Below are positions 26,901 to 39,499 of a stretch of DNA of 64,000 nucleotides, piece by piece. The stretch's first letter is position 1. Every line of letters begins with the position of its first letter. The translations under genes and the position numbers were made by a program. Source of the DNA: Orbilia blumenaviensis (lineage: Eukaryota; Ascomycota; Orbiliomycetes; Orbiliales; Orbiliaceae); assembly GCA_036872755.1 (NCBI GenBank), contig JAVHNS010000008.1, positions 620,001-684,000 on the forward strand, read 5' to 3'. The notes under the pieces were generated by a model, which was given only the letters and a program-made list of their open reading frames with translations, searched no databases and had not been told where the DNA came from.

Positions 26901-29900
26901 CACCGTTTATCCCTTCGCGCCGTATGTACCTTCGAGTTTCGGGTTTGTACTCTGTAAATATGTCCCCCATCCATTCAAAATAGTATCAACCAATCACAAA
27001 GACGCCAAAATACGATACGGGTGCTCTTAGCCCTCCCGCGGAACGCTTACACATGCCCCGAGCCCACTATCTCTTTAGTAAGACTTGAGCACCCAAACCA
27101 GAGCAAGAGGGGGTGCATATGCACAAAATCACTCACTCACTCAAGGTAACTGGGCATCAGGTAACCCCACCGAGGCGGCTCTACTAACCAAAATTGCTTT
27201 TGGAGACAAGTATCTCCAGGCTCTCTTTTTTTCCTATCCTACCATTTTCGAAACACATGCGCGCGCACACACATAGTTCACACACGCATGCATGCAGGTT
27301 TCTCCATACTTAGGTAGCTACCTTGGTTTTTCCTGCCCACCATCTACCTCGATTTCTCCAGTTAATCGCCAGGAGCTGCGAGATTGAAGTGCTTTGCCAT
27401 GTCTCTGCATTATAGAATTCCTTGAATTCTTGTGGCCACATTATATGTAGCCTCACTAATTCCGGAAATTTGTTGTCGTCCATATGCACCCCACCGCCTG
27501 TCCTAAACTCAGTACCCGCTGACAACGTCTTCTGAATAATTATAGAAGCAGGAAGATAGATCTTGTGGACCAAAGACCCAGCCGAGGTCTGGCGAGGTAG
27601 GCTACATTGTTTCACAAACCGGCTGGCTAAGTAGGGTGCCTTGAGACTGGTATCGCGATAGAGTGCTAAGACGATATCTTTCTTATACTTTCCTTCGCTT
27701 TCTCTCGACAAATTTTTGGAGAGTTCAAATAGTTAATTTGTGTCTGCATCTACCCATGAATGAAGGTATTGATTGTTTCACTTCGCACCCAGTCGATGGC
27801 TTTCTAACCCTCGATTTAGGACAGCAGCTGGCTCTCATATCGTTGCGAAGCATGCGAATTATAGACGGAAAATGTAGTATAGCGAAATCTTGGAAGACCT
27901 TCAAACAATTGAACCTACAATTCGAGGTAAACGTCTCATATCCCCACCGTTCCCTTTCTCTTCGTAGCAGTAAGTCTTTAAATTTAATCTCATAACCAGC
28001 GACCATTTGCCTCTTATCGATACTCACGGTTCAACGCTACAGGTATAACGCTGTACCCCAAGACTTCCAAGACCAGATAATCCCACCACCAAAATCTTTT
28101 TTCTCCTAATGGGCCTTAGCACCAACAAAAGTGTTAACGGCTCCTTGTATCCGTAAGGGGCTCTCGTAACGGCTGTCGTAAATGCATATGTATGTACATG
28201 CAGCACAATTGGAGGTACCTGCAGAGCAACCGATTTCGGGTTAGCACAATTCAACTAGTATCTTCTTATCGATTTGCCAACTACCCAAGCATTAATATTG
28301 ATGTACATGTACAATTTATTGGTTGACACAACATGACTAACTCATGGATTAATCTATTAATTCACCACTCGCAAACGTATTGTATATGACACAAAACTCG
28401 CCACACCTCTAAAACGAAAGCTTAATGCATTGATTACATTTAGAAGTATGTACATCGAATTGTTTGCCTACGGGAAGTTGTAATGGAATTAACCTATGGC
28501 GGCCCCTCTTCATTCTTTGTTTCAATAGCCAATATACTATAATCTGTTGCGGTCGTGCAACATATTTGGTAATATAGTACGCAGGTTATGTATACATTAA
28601 GCAAACTCGAAATTATTGGGGTCAAAGGCTAGCTTCTATTTTTTTTATTGGGGCTCTAGTCAGTGGTGTTCAAATGTATCCAACACTGGGACATACCTAG
28701 GTGCCTGTCCAGATATCCCAACACTAGGCCCAATTGACCGGTCGTTGTCACTGGCGTACCGATTCCGAAATAACGGATGCATGGATCCGGATATATTGAA
28801 TAAAACCAGGTCAGCATATATTTACGAGAGAAACCTATTCTCACCATAGTACCAACCTGAAGCTATATACAGCGACTGATGCATATATGTACAACATGCA
28901 TTCAAAAGATAATCACCAAGTCTTCCATGCATAGTTGGGTTATGCTCCCAAGGATAATTGATCATGTCATACTGAGTCAGGCTGGTACACTAAAGATCTA
29001 AAATCCAACAACTGTTAAAATAATATTACTATTATGATTATTCTTATTTTATTTTATTATTCAACAAAGAATCTAACTATTAGCTCAATCAGTTTGCATA
29101 ATTTTCCTAAATTAGACTGACAGAAGAAATTGCATTTCAATGCCAGCCGCCGATAAATCCAATGCGGACTCGGGTACCAATGTCGAATAGACTATATTCA
29201 TCAAACAGCTAGACCCATGGGAGTTGGAGATAAAATGCTTGATTAATTTGTACGGTTATATCAACACCTCAATCCATTAATGCCCCCCTCTTTTCACTTC
29301 TTATATATACGTTACACTAACTTTATGATGTGTATTACCAGTATCAATGCATGTCATCCCACATGCAGTTTGATCTATCATAGGCGGCTTGATAGGAGTC
29401 GCCGGCCTGGCTAGTCGGTTACCTTTCTTGTATTACAACAGAACGGGTAACAGTGCGACTACGACACCTATATATGTACGCATGAAGCATTTACGTCCAA
29501 TGATTGGGTCACTATGATAGTGATCTAATTTGGTGAACGTTTAATCAAAGGAACTGAGGTAGCTACGTAGTTGACGTATAGTTTACCTAGGAGTGTAATT
29601 CAAGAGCAAGCCGCCCGCTGGAATTACTCTGAATACCTTAACAGCTAATTTAAAATTTATTATTAAGTCATATTCGGTTTTTCTGGCGCTGCGAGATTTT
29701 ATCCGATCAACTATGCACGTATTGATTGTATATCGACTATCTTAGGAACACAAAAAATGCAACAAATTGTTGTATGTAGCATATGCTGTTGGCTGTAGGT
29801 GTCAAAAAAAAGAATGAAGACGTTCCGCGCTAAACCGCCCTAGTCAATCAATCAAAAAATGAAAGAAGAAAGCAAAAGCACCCGGTTTACGAGACAAAAA

Positions 29901-29981
29901 CCAGTACCACAATTTCCAATAACATAATCAATCTTACGCCTCCATACGGAACACCACAAAAAAAACGAGGACGGAGTTCCA
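17990..29981. other. 12-kb gene-free stretch
   Basis: I found no recognisable gene here on either strand. Open frames are at most 134 codons, and overlap on opposite strands. The first kilobase probably contains the promoter and 5' UTR of the zinc-finger gene. Visible items are short simple repeats: an alternating GTAC run at 22132-22147, TACATG repeats near 22720-22740, CA/TG-type repeats near 27256-27295 and a 13-bp duplication at 26470-26496. No reverse transcriptase, transposase, long terminal repeat, tRNA or 5S rRNA sequence was recognised. A decayed transposon cannot be excluded by eye. Confidence 0.5.
26470..26496 (+). repeat. Two-copy 13-bp direct repeat
   Basis: GCTAATTCCTTTT occurs twice in tandem. 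It is a simple local duplication inside the gene-free stretch. Confidence 0.75.
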
Positions 29982-32318
29982 TCACCGTCCCGCACCCCTC
30001 TCACTCCTAACCAAATCCGCAATTTGCTCAATCTTCCTACTCAATTCCTCCCTCAGCCCTTCAATCTGTGCTGTTAAATCCCTCACCGTCACAATACCCG
30101 AATCCACATTCTCGTCCCCTCCAATCCCATCCCCTTCGTCATGAACACCGTCCCCCCCACCTCCCGGCCATACAAACTCCATTTCCAACGGGCCGGTTCC
30201 AGGCGTCGGTGGTGGTCTATTCCTGTCTGTTTTTCCATGAGATGATTGTCTACCATGACTGTCCTCATAATGGTGGCTATTCTGATGGTTATCGTCGTGT
30301 TTCCCACCACTCCCCCCCATTAACGCTCCAACCTGGCTTCTAAGGTCTCTCTTATCGGCTGCCGCTTTCAGGCTGCTCCTAAAACTCTTCTGCCCCCCAA
30401 TTGTGAACACTTTATCTCTTAGACTCTCGCCTTCCATTCCTCTCATACGTTCGTACAGTACTATTATCGCTACTAATGGGAAATGTGTAGCCTTTAGCAG
30501 TTTTATTCGGAGTGCTCGTAGGTGTGGGGCAGGCAAGATGAGCCGAAGAGGGCGCACAGCGAGGGAGAGGAGGTTTAGAGGGGGTTGAAAGTAAGTTAGC
30601 CGGGATGAGGAGGTGGCGGATTCAAGCACGAAGGTAGAGAACATAAATAAATATTCTTCCCTGTATTTATTGTCCTAAATTAGCATATAATAGACGACCT
30701 TATGTGAGAAATAGGATCATACCTTGCGTTACTCATCACCACTGTCAACGAATTACTAAGTAGCGATATCAAGGAGGTGATGAGTAGAATATTCGTCATG
30801 GTAACAAATATCAGCTATTCCATACCACAAGTGATTAGCATAACCCATTATCAGCAGGAAAAGAGACGGAAGTGAAGAGGAAACTAACCATCAACGGCGC
30901 CCCCAAGACCGGCGAGATTTTCTTCATCATATCAAACCCCACATAGCTGCTCCCGAAAAATACCTTGATTAATAACCACGTCATATCCCCCAAGCTAAAC
31001 GTATCCCTCGCCAACAGAGTAAATGTAGTCAAAAATCCCAGGTACAATATCACCACTAACGCCAAAAACTTGATGAAGTCCTTTGTCATTTGTCTTAGCG
31101 CAGGTACCAACGTTCCGAAGAAGGGGGTGAGCGAGAATAGTGAGAAGATCCTGGGTAGTAATAATAATGCTTCGAGGGATAGAACGTCAAAGGATGTATT
31201 GATAAGATCCGCATCGTGCTTCGCAAGTCCTACCAGGCGGAATATGAAAAACACAGTGTAAATGATAATTATCAAAATGTCCGCCCAGCTCCAAAAGTCC
31301 GCGGCGTAAAACAGCGTTCCTGCGTCAGTGATCTGACTGACCTCCTCATAGCAGAAGCTTAAAAACATCACATTTAAACACCACTCTATGACGCTGACCT
31401 TCGACATGTTCCGCTCCACAAGTACCCCATAGTACAATGCCAAAAACACAATGTTGAAGCACGCTTCAAACACCCTTTGATAACGTGGGACTCGGAGACG
31501 GCAGTACGGGTCTGTCTTTCTGGGATTGTAAAGCGAAGCACGCTTTTGGGAATCCGTACGTAGGTCTTGCCAGAAGACTATACTCCCGTCCCAGATACCA
31601 TTGACAACGTTCTGAACGGTCCTCTGAGACAAAAATTTCTTGGCATCACAGACAACAGCAAGTTCGAGTGTTGAGAGGCCCGCAAAAGTGTGTTTTGCAG
31701 GAGTACCGTCAAGGTCGCGGGGCACGTAGCCAGCGGAATCTTCGAGTAGGGAGTTCGACTCATTGACAGCAGCAGATGGACGCCGGGAGTCTGAGGACGT
31801 CGGCAATGGCTTTGAGTCGTCAGGTATTTCGTAGCAGAGGTAGTCAATCACCTCCGTGAATTGGTTTAGATGGGCGCAGAATCGCCATGCAACGATTTCG
31901 GCGGCGTAGCCACGGGATTCATTGAGTCCTCGGTCGTCATCCTCGCTAGCAAAGATGGCTTTGCAGCAGAGTAAAGCGGCTACAATCGCTGGGTTGTGGC
32001 AGTTTTGAGAAAGTGCTGTTATCAGCGGGCGTAGACGGCTGGAAAACGTAGTTGTACGCAGTTGCTCGAACGTAAAAGGCGTGTCGATGATATCGACGAA
32101 GTAACTTTGAAGTTTGTATATCTACAGCAACATCAAAGGCAAAATTTGGAAAGTAGCAAAAAAAAAAGTTAGAACATCTGAAGCCCAGTCGTCGCTATTA
32201 CGTAAAAAGGTCACAATCTCCACTTTACCAGCTCTCCTAGCGACTCGTCATGGCGGATGTCCAGGCTGGGCACAGCCTTTGCCGCAGCTGCAGCCACAGC
32301 TGCCGAACTGGACGGCAT
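29982..32318 (-). CDS. YVC1: Yvc1-type TRP cation channel (vacuolar calcium channel)
   Basis: This is a fungal TRPY channel, which releases calcium from the vacuole on osmotic or mechanical stimulation. Four exons, 32318-32229, 32121-30889, 30814-30723 and 30660-29982, give 697 residues. The N-terminal 240 residues form the cytosolic domain (SYFVDIIDTPFTFEQLR; LSTLELAVVCDAKKFLSQ; VVNGIWDGSIVFW). Six membrane spans follow: about 247-266, 274-291, 308-328 (WADILIIIIYTVFFIFRL), 344-361, 383-405 (FIKFLALVVILYLGFLTTF) and 442-463. The pore loop is WLLIKVFFGSSYVGFD, between spans 5 and 6. The cytosolic tail has a His/Asn-rich section and an acidic cluster (DGVHDEGDG), which in the family is linked to calcium sensing. 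It ends in a probable coiled coil (LTAQIEGLREELSRKIEQI). The length matches the family. Confidence 0.92.
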
Positions 32319-33038
32319 TTTAAGCGGTGCTATCGCGACTGACCGGGCGAACATTCTGGTATCGATAGTGTGTACATTGGTGTAAGGGAAGTAGCAGATT
32401 GGAGGGGTGGAAAGAGGAGGAGGAGAAGAAGGGGAGGTTGTGGCTGGAAGATGTCACCGGACGACCCAGAAGAGGCGGCAGGTCCAGGCCAGACCCAATG
32501 CAATCTGGGCGGTGGAGAACGCGCAACCGCGTCCCTGCATGACATCACAAGTCCTAGCCTAACTAATTATAACAATGCCGGAATATGCCTGTGCAGCTAG
32601 GACATTAAAATTTGAACAAACGAATGAAATTTGGATGCGACTGGTCTCGTAAAGATGCGACGACAGATTTAGTCTGTCACGATTATAAAATACCCCTATT
32701 ATAAGTACAACGCTGAGTACTATGTATGACAAAAGTATGTATGACAGGAACATAAAAAGAACCCGCTAGATAATACATCCCATCGTCAATGCGCAAAAGA
32801 AGAGGGAGGGCAGGGAGAAGAGGAAGAACAAAAGAACACCCATCTGATCATGAGAACGCCCATATTCGCCAGCCGTAGTCAATAAAATAAAAATATAAAG
32901 ACAAAACAAAGAAGAATAAAAAGAGAGAGAAAAAACCGCAAGAATGCAATCATCTTATCGTATCAACTTTCAGTATGTAAGTAACTACTAACCAGGTATG
33001 TACCTCACCTGTCTATCTGTCTTATCGTAAACCAACCT
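32319..33038. other. Intergenic: Yvc1 promoter and Ulp1 3' flank
   Basis: This AT-rich interval with purine-rich tracts (32395-32440, 32800-32940) has no supported gene. Both neighbours are on the minus strand, so it holds the upstream region of the channel gene and the 3' UTR of the SUMO protease gene. Confidence 0.55.
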
Positions 33039-35280
33039 CTACACAGCGGCCAGATCTCCCCTCAACAGCTCCACCTGCATCATTTTTCGGATTTTGGGAA
33101 TATCCTTCTGGGAGAAGTTCATGACCCCTCCCCTTGCGATGACCTCCGCCGTTTTGCACAAAAACACTCCGCAATCGAACCCATTGCCCTGCTGCGGTGT
33201 CTGAGACCCTAGGTAGAGATCCTCCCATTCCTCGTCTTTATACTTCTTCCCAACTTCATCCCTCATCCAGCCTCTCAACAGAGAAATAGGGTCCCAGTTC
33301 CCAGCCAGTGAGTCGTAGTATTCAAACCGCTTTTTTTCAACATTAACATACGCCAATGTCCAATGCATATTTCTGTGTATGGGGATGATGACCCCCTTCA
33401 CCTGCAGAATCTGTTCTCCCGCGGCACCGGAACGCTTTGCCCACCGTGCAACACGTTTGTAGCCTGATTCTTTAAGTGCGCCGACAAATACAGAACTCAT
33501 CGTTGTTATACGTGGAATGCTACTCTCGTTGCCTTTATTCGCTCGCTCCTTTATAAGGTGTAGATAGGAGTTAATAACCTCGTCGTTTAACCATTGCGGA
33601 ACATTTAAAGTCTTCAGATTTCGTGGGTTAATCGGATTTCCTCCGATGAGCCTTGCCTCGGCTAGTTGATTCCTCTGAGATAGGAAGACGTGCAACTCAT
33701 CGAGAGTCTCGTCTGTAATGTCCCGTAGAACTTCTTTCTGTGGTTGCTAAAAGCAATGGAAAATACTAGTATTAGCAGCTAAGCTACCTTATAGGGAAGT
33801 TTCAAGGGGTTCAACCCGTACCTGCGCAATCCTCATCTGTTGGATCTGATCATTGATAATCTTTTGCCTGTCTTGGACCTGGGCATAGTTCTCGAACCCA
33901 TCGACCTTACTTTCCTGAAGCTTTTGGATGTAGAGCATCAGACTCGCTCCATCGAAGCCATCGCCTGATGCTTCCTAATGAAAATTATCTCCGTTAGCCG
34001 GAACACTCGAGAATATTCCCCTCTCAAAGATTTGACATGTACCAACCTTCTGCTCCAGCCATGGCTTCTTCTTAATTGCCAATTTCTTGGCACTTCTGAG
34101 ATTTGATTGCTCAAGCCTCATCGACCTCGAAGGTGTGAATGTCGAACCCCGCCCCACAGACCCAACCGAACTTCTGAAGGATGCTATATACCATATGTTA
34201 ACAGACGCCGCCTAGCGGGCTCTCGGATCCATATCGTGACATACCACTTAGCGTTGCCTCAGGCGGGCTATACTGCTTCGGGTCTGCCCACATCCTCCCC
34301 ACCGAGTCCCTCATACTCCTCCGTGGCGTCGAAGTCTGTCTCCGACTCCTCACGCTAACCGACATGGGGGTTGCCGACCTCTTGTTGATCCTACTACCAT
34401 TTCCAAACAGCGAGTGCCTGATATACGCAAGCGAACCGGTGGTCTTAGGTTGGTGCTGCGCTGCCTTGTTGCGCCGCGCTAGCGACCTGGCAAGTTGCTC
34501 CCGCCCGGACGGCGCAGACATGGGCTTTAACGGCCCCAAAGACGGGGCCTGCGACTGTTCTTTCCACTTTGATTCCGTGAACGCAATCAATGAACCCGGT
34601 TCCCCAGTCCCATTCTCGAGCACCGAATCACTCGCAGATGCAACTGTTGTTGTGCCCGTCGATTGTTCGGATATAGATTTCGGACCCGTAGCATCAGAAC
34701 TACGACCACTTAAAAAAATAGGATCGGTATTTGTTGTTGTAATAGTCCCGGTTGGTTGCAGTTTCGACTTTTGTATCCCGCCGTTTACCCGTGGGTGTTG
34801 TTCGTCGTCGTCGTCCGGCGGAGACGGCCTCCGCCGTTTCCTAGAGTTTCCTTCAAACTTCGAGGTGTATCCGGCGCCCTGCCGTTCTTCGACCAGATCA
34901 TCGCAGTGCTCTTCGTTAGTATCGTTCCTTCCTGTACTTTTGTCGCCAACGAACCCTATATCCGATTTTAGCCCTACGTTAGCATGAAAGCATCCACAAG
35001 TATTTCCATGCGACCAATCAATGGAACAAAAGCGCGCTCGCTTACATGACTTCAAAATACTGCCAAAATTCGTCACCAACTCCATAATCGCCGATTCCTC
35101 CTTCTTCCCTGTAGTCGTAGATGCAACTTGTTGAGAAGGCGGTACAGGAGAGCCTGGAAGCGCGGCTTTGTCTTCTTTCCCGTTTCCGTCGGAACTAGCG
35201 CTGCTACTAGAGGAAGATGAAGAAGATGTGCCACTATCGTCCAGCACCGTCGATACCGTCGTATTCGAGGATTCAGACAT
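33039..35280 (-). CDS. ULP1: Ulp1-type SUMO protease
   Basis: This C48 cysteine protease matures SUMO and removes it from targets, usually at the nuclear pore. Four exons, 35280-34245, 34183-34047, 33974-33822 and 33746-33039, give 677 residues. Residues 1-390 are low-complexity and Ser/Thr-rich with basic patches (NSRKRRRPS), matching the variable Ulp1 N-terminus. A coiled-coil-like region follows (LMLYIQKLQESKV; RQKIINDQIQQMRIAQ). The protease domain runs from about 465 to the end and shows WLNDEVINSYL. Catalytic His570 lies in NMHWTLAYV and Asp587 in YYDSL. Gln628 and the nucleophile Cys634 lie in QQGNGFDCGVF. All catalytic residues are intact. The start is the first ATG of the frame. Confidence 0.94.
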
Positions 35281-38085
35281 AACCAAAAACGAACTACCGT
35301 TCCCCCGCTATCTGAGAAGTTTTAGATTTTGACCCTTCCTTGGGTGGGGATTCGGAATTATGTTTCAACCCTTTCCCGCTTCTTTTTTTGATTTCTTTTT
35401 TCCAAAGTGGTGCCTTTTTCTTCTCCCTTTGCTTTGAGTTTCGCCTCCTCCTCCTTTTCAATGAACTGGGTTCTTCGGGGAGGGATTATGGAAAGGGTAG
35501 GTGCTAGGTTGTTGTTACCTTGTCGGCCGTGATATTTTTCTATCCCACTAGGAGAGTCGTAGTCGCAGCGATATATCCCGGCACCATCGAAAACACCCGC
35601 CAAGAATAAGTCCGTATCCTCGATCTGCAATGATGTCAAACCCCAATATAAGAGCAGTAATAAAATGAAAGGTCGTCTGTCGCACAACCTGGTGCACCAG
35701 AGAAGAAGAAGAGGAGTATGGAAAGAAAGTATGTAAAGCTCCCAGATAGGCGACCGACCCCTGTGTTTAAATTCGGATCGGGAAAACTACGAGAATTAAA
35801 GGTTTTTGAAACGCCCAATTGGTCCGTGATACACTTGCTTAGGGTGGCGCGCGGGGTTCGGAAGCTGCTGCTGCCAGGGCGATAACAGACAAATGAAGCT
35901 GGTAGCGCTATATAATACAATATATAATGCCTATAGATAAATTAGGAAGGAGGACGCTGGCGCAGAGGCTGGAGGAGAGCGCAGAGGCTGGAGGTGGCGG
36001 GTGGTGTAGTCAGTATAAGGTATAGATAGGACGAGGGTGGTTCTGCGGGATGGTCAGTTGGAATGGCGATGGTGTGAAACGGAAGGGGGAAACAAGGTTA
36101 AAGGCTGAAGCAGCGCTGCGATTTTGTTTCGCACACGAAAACGCCCACAACGTCAACACATTCCATATAGAAGTGCTTTTAGAGTATATTAGCCTTGTAC
36201 CCACTTTCTCTTATCAAAAATCTTCATGTGATATAACTTCTACATTTAAGTAATTTTCAGTCCTGTATGGTCTCGAGACCAGTCCTATAGTCATATTTAT
36301 CTTATTTACTTCATGAGCCGTAAGTTATACAGATGGGACTAGCAGAACTTAGATGGTGAATACAACTGCATAAGCCGGTATACGTAGTGATATGTGCCAA
36401 TAGCACCAACTGCTCCAAAGCTCAACGTGCTCTTGAATTAGTGACAAGGGGGTTATATATTATATTATATAGCAAAAAATGTCAAGAACTGCGGATATCA
36501 ACCTGATCGATAAACCCTTCTGCACCTAACCAAAAATGAATGAACAAGTAGCATGCCTGCTTAATTAAACCAGTTGACTAGAATCAATTTGCTTCTACAT
36601 TTCATTGTAGGATGCGCATATGCCCACTATAGCGTCCATTCTTAGGATTACCGACACCACAAGTATTTGAATAAAACACCGTAGCTGCTGTCCACACTTG
36701 TGTCTAAGGGTGTCTAGGTGAGAGTAGCCTTTATGTATCGAATCAGCAGAACCTTGCAACTTAGACCTCACGGTGGTCTTAATTAGGATTAATATCTTTT
36801 CAAATAAACGTATATAGGCTTTGTGTAAGCTTAAGCGCTTAATGCTCGATCATTCAGTCTCGATACCAATTCATCGGATAGTACTAGTAAATCGCCGAAT
36901 TCATAAAAACAGCTCAGTATTCCAATGTTGCAACTTTACAATGTCATACGATACTCTCAGCCCGCCAGCCTCTGGAATTCCGATATATTAACATCGAATA
37001 CTATCACCATGTCTCATAAGCTAGCTTTCAAAATTATAGGATAATCATACATTCACCTCGACTAGCATCTCTCCTTGTCAAAAACCACCTCCCAACCTAA
37101 CTACAGACAGCCCACTATCCTATTAGCCTGAAATTTAAAGGCAGTAATAAAAGACAAAAAAAAATAGAATCCGTTTTTACAAATGAGAAATCCCCCCAAA
37201 ATTGCATAGAAACCATAGCGAGGAAGATGAGGAGTAAATGGTTTTCAGGGTAAGCTATAAATGATACCACCCGAACCATGCATTCTAAGCGAAAAAGAAT
37301 CTGCTCCATCAACCCTTTAACACCCGGAAATAAGAACTCAGCATGAAAAAGGAAGAAGGAAGCAATAAAGTAACTATAATACCAAAGGAACTGACCGTGC
37401 ACAAAGCTCACACCCCATACCTATCTGGAATGCAAACCCTTTGCAAGAAGCAATTGTAGCAGTATAGAACAGAGACTATGCAGCGATACCATCTTGTAGG
37501 TAGTGATGTTAGTAGGAAAGAGTATATAGAGACACAAATATTAAAAAGTTGAGAAAAGAATATATGTCTGCTTCGATCTTTATATGTTCGTGATCATTGT
37601 CATTAGATGCTTGACGCTCTGGCAAGAATGATGGGGATATATGGACGCGATGGTGAGATGAAGATAAGAATGCCAGTCAGTTAAGGTGCCAAGTGGGGTG
37701 GTGATGATGGGGAATATGGAATAGGGTGAGGGGAACACAAGACGTCGGTGGCTAAATACTCCAACGCCAACAAAAAGAGAATGGAATACAAAAGAAAATG
37801 AAAGGGGAAAGAACCAAAATGTGAACCGTTCCAATATACAGCTGTAGCTTCCGTCAAACAAAATGTGAAATGCATGTAAAGGTTTGGGCCAAAATAGAGC
37901 CAAAAAACAAAAGCGAGCCAGGCCTAGCCAAGTCGCTCATACGGTGTAGAAGGTACAAAACCCATAATCGCCTGCAAAAGCCCCTCCATATATCCCTTTT
38001 TGGAGAACAAAAGGAAAAGAAAGAAAGGAAATAAAACCTGTTCCGTTATCATAAAGGCAAATGTGATATATGCCTGCATCTCCTA
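35281..38085. other. Intergenic, no gene recognised
   Basis: A minus frame at 35358-35687 opens without ATG and looks hydrophobic only at its first residues; it is probably Ulp1 leader sequence. The rest is AT-rich. A 16-bp direct repeat sits at 35960-35994. The right-hand kilobase (37100-38085) is probably the 3' flank of the minus-strand arrestin gene. Confidence 0.5.
35960..35994 (+). repeat. Two-copy 16-bp direct repeat
   Basis: GCGCAGAGGCTGGAGG occurs at 35960-35975 and again at 35979-35994, separated by 3 bp. This is a small GC-rich duplication in otherwise AT-rich DNA upstream of ULP1. Confidence 0.8.
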
Positions 38086-39499
38086 CTATTCGATCAACAG
38101 CTTCCTATCCGTCCCAACATAGGTCATCCCCAACTTATGCAGCGCATTTCGGTCCTTCGGTCTAATTATTACCGGCGATGGTAACATCGGGTTGTCTGGA
38201 TTCACATATTTAGCGTCGTTCGCCGCCTGTTCTATCGCATCCATCTCTTCTTTGCAGCTCTCGTGGTCGAGCGGACAGACCACTATCTTCTGCCTTAGTG
38301 TAATGTCTCTAGCTGCACTAAATGTCGCCTAAAATAGATAACTCAAAATCAGCATCGCTTGTAAAAGCCCAAATGTAATTCACAGAGCCGGTCGCCTACC
38401 TTGATAGTTAAAAAATATTCGATCTTATATAAATACGCGGTCGTCGTGAACCCCGATACATGGTATAACGGAAATCCCTGTTTCTGCCGCGGCAGGCACC
38501 CATCGCTGTCCCTGGCCTCTTTCCTAGGAAATAACAGTGCACAATGCGTCTGAAACCCATCGGCGGGCAGCTTTTTCTGCACGTTTAAAGTCTGCCTTTG
38601 GATCTTATTTATAACCGTCTTCGGCTCGTCCCCCTCCGGATTAAACGTAATAGCCTCCTCAATTACCACCGAAATATTTCGAATTGATACTCGCTTCGCT
38701 TTCGACCAGTCGGGATTCGGAGAGACGTATATATTAATCTTGACCGTATCGCCTGGTCCGTAGCTCCACCGCGGAAGCTTAATACCGAGGTTTACGAGGT
38801 GGTCTGTCGTTTTCTCTTGCACTTCTTGTACGTTGTACATGCCGAACGTCGATAAACTATCGTACCTGCACAGGGGTACGGGGAATCCAAATCGCTTCAT
38901 TTCGCTGTTGTTTGAATTGCCTTGATGTAACGATACCACAAGTTCATAGAACGTTTCCAAGGTCCGGCTGGGTAGCGATATTGTCGCAGGCGGTAACCGT
39001 ACAGCGTCATAACCGGGTCTGTTGAAGGGTATAAATAGGACAAAAGGTAGATCCATGTACAGTATTTCCTCGTGTGTGACGCCAGGGTGGCACCGGTAGA
39101 GCATGAGCTCTTTGCCAACGAGTTCGGCCCATTCTTTTCGCGGAGCAGCGAGGTGGTTTACAATTTTGGTATCGGCATGTGGATGGACTGTTTCGCGGCG
39201 GTAGAGACCTATGGAGACGTATGAGATGTGGAAGGGGGCGCTGTGACCGGCGGCGGGACGGATTTCGACTTTGCCTTCTATCCGCGGCTACAATTTCCAA
39301 TTCCAAAAAGTAACAGTCGTCAGTTTAGAGATTTTTTTAAGGTATGCGACATTGTCGTCTGGGGAAAACAAGGCTCTTTTTTGAGGTTAAATAAACGTTG
39401 TGGGGAAAACGTGCATACCAATGTGGCCGAGATGCCTGGATATCCAACCAGGAAGTTGCTATTCGGCGGGCCACTCACTCTCACCCGTGCCGTCGTCAT
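38086..39499 (-). CDS. Arrestin-like protein (probable alpha-arrestin)
   Basis: Three exons, 39499-39419, 39287-38400 and 38328-38086, give 403 residues, all in phase 0. The N-terminal half has an arrestin beta-sandwich pattern: PGISATLPRIEGKVEIRPAA, then HISYVSIGLYRRETVHP. The family's cargo-facing stretch ELMLYRCHPG and MDLPFVLFIPFNRPG follow. The C-terminal half has the second sandwich, with TLGMYN-like FGMYN, LGIKLPRWSYGPGDTVKI and FTTTAYLYKIEYFLTIK. Fungal arrestins of this kind act as adaptors that bring the Rsp5 ubiquitin ligase to plasma-membrane transporters. No PPxY motif is evident here, so Rsp5 binding is unproven. The second half of the Pezizomycotina family ends with CPLDHESCKEEM and IIRPKDRNALHKLG, both present. 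An LDB19/Art1-like identity is possible but not shown. Confidence 0.8.

Noticed and set aside
34364..34987. Plus-strand frame of 207 codons
   Set aside because: It is the complement of the Ser-rich first exon of ULP1. Low-complexity coding DNA often leaves the opposite strand open.
35358..35687. Hydrophobic-start frame upstream of ULP1, like a small secreted protein
   Set aside because: It opens at TTG, not ATG, and the C-terminal part is a Lys/Glu-rich stretch from purine-rich DNA. ULP1 leader sequence is more likely.
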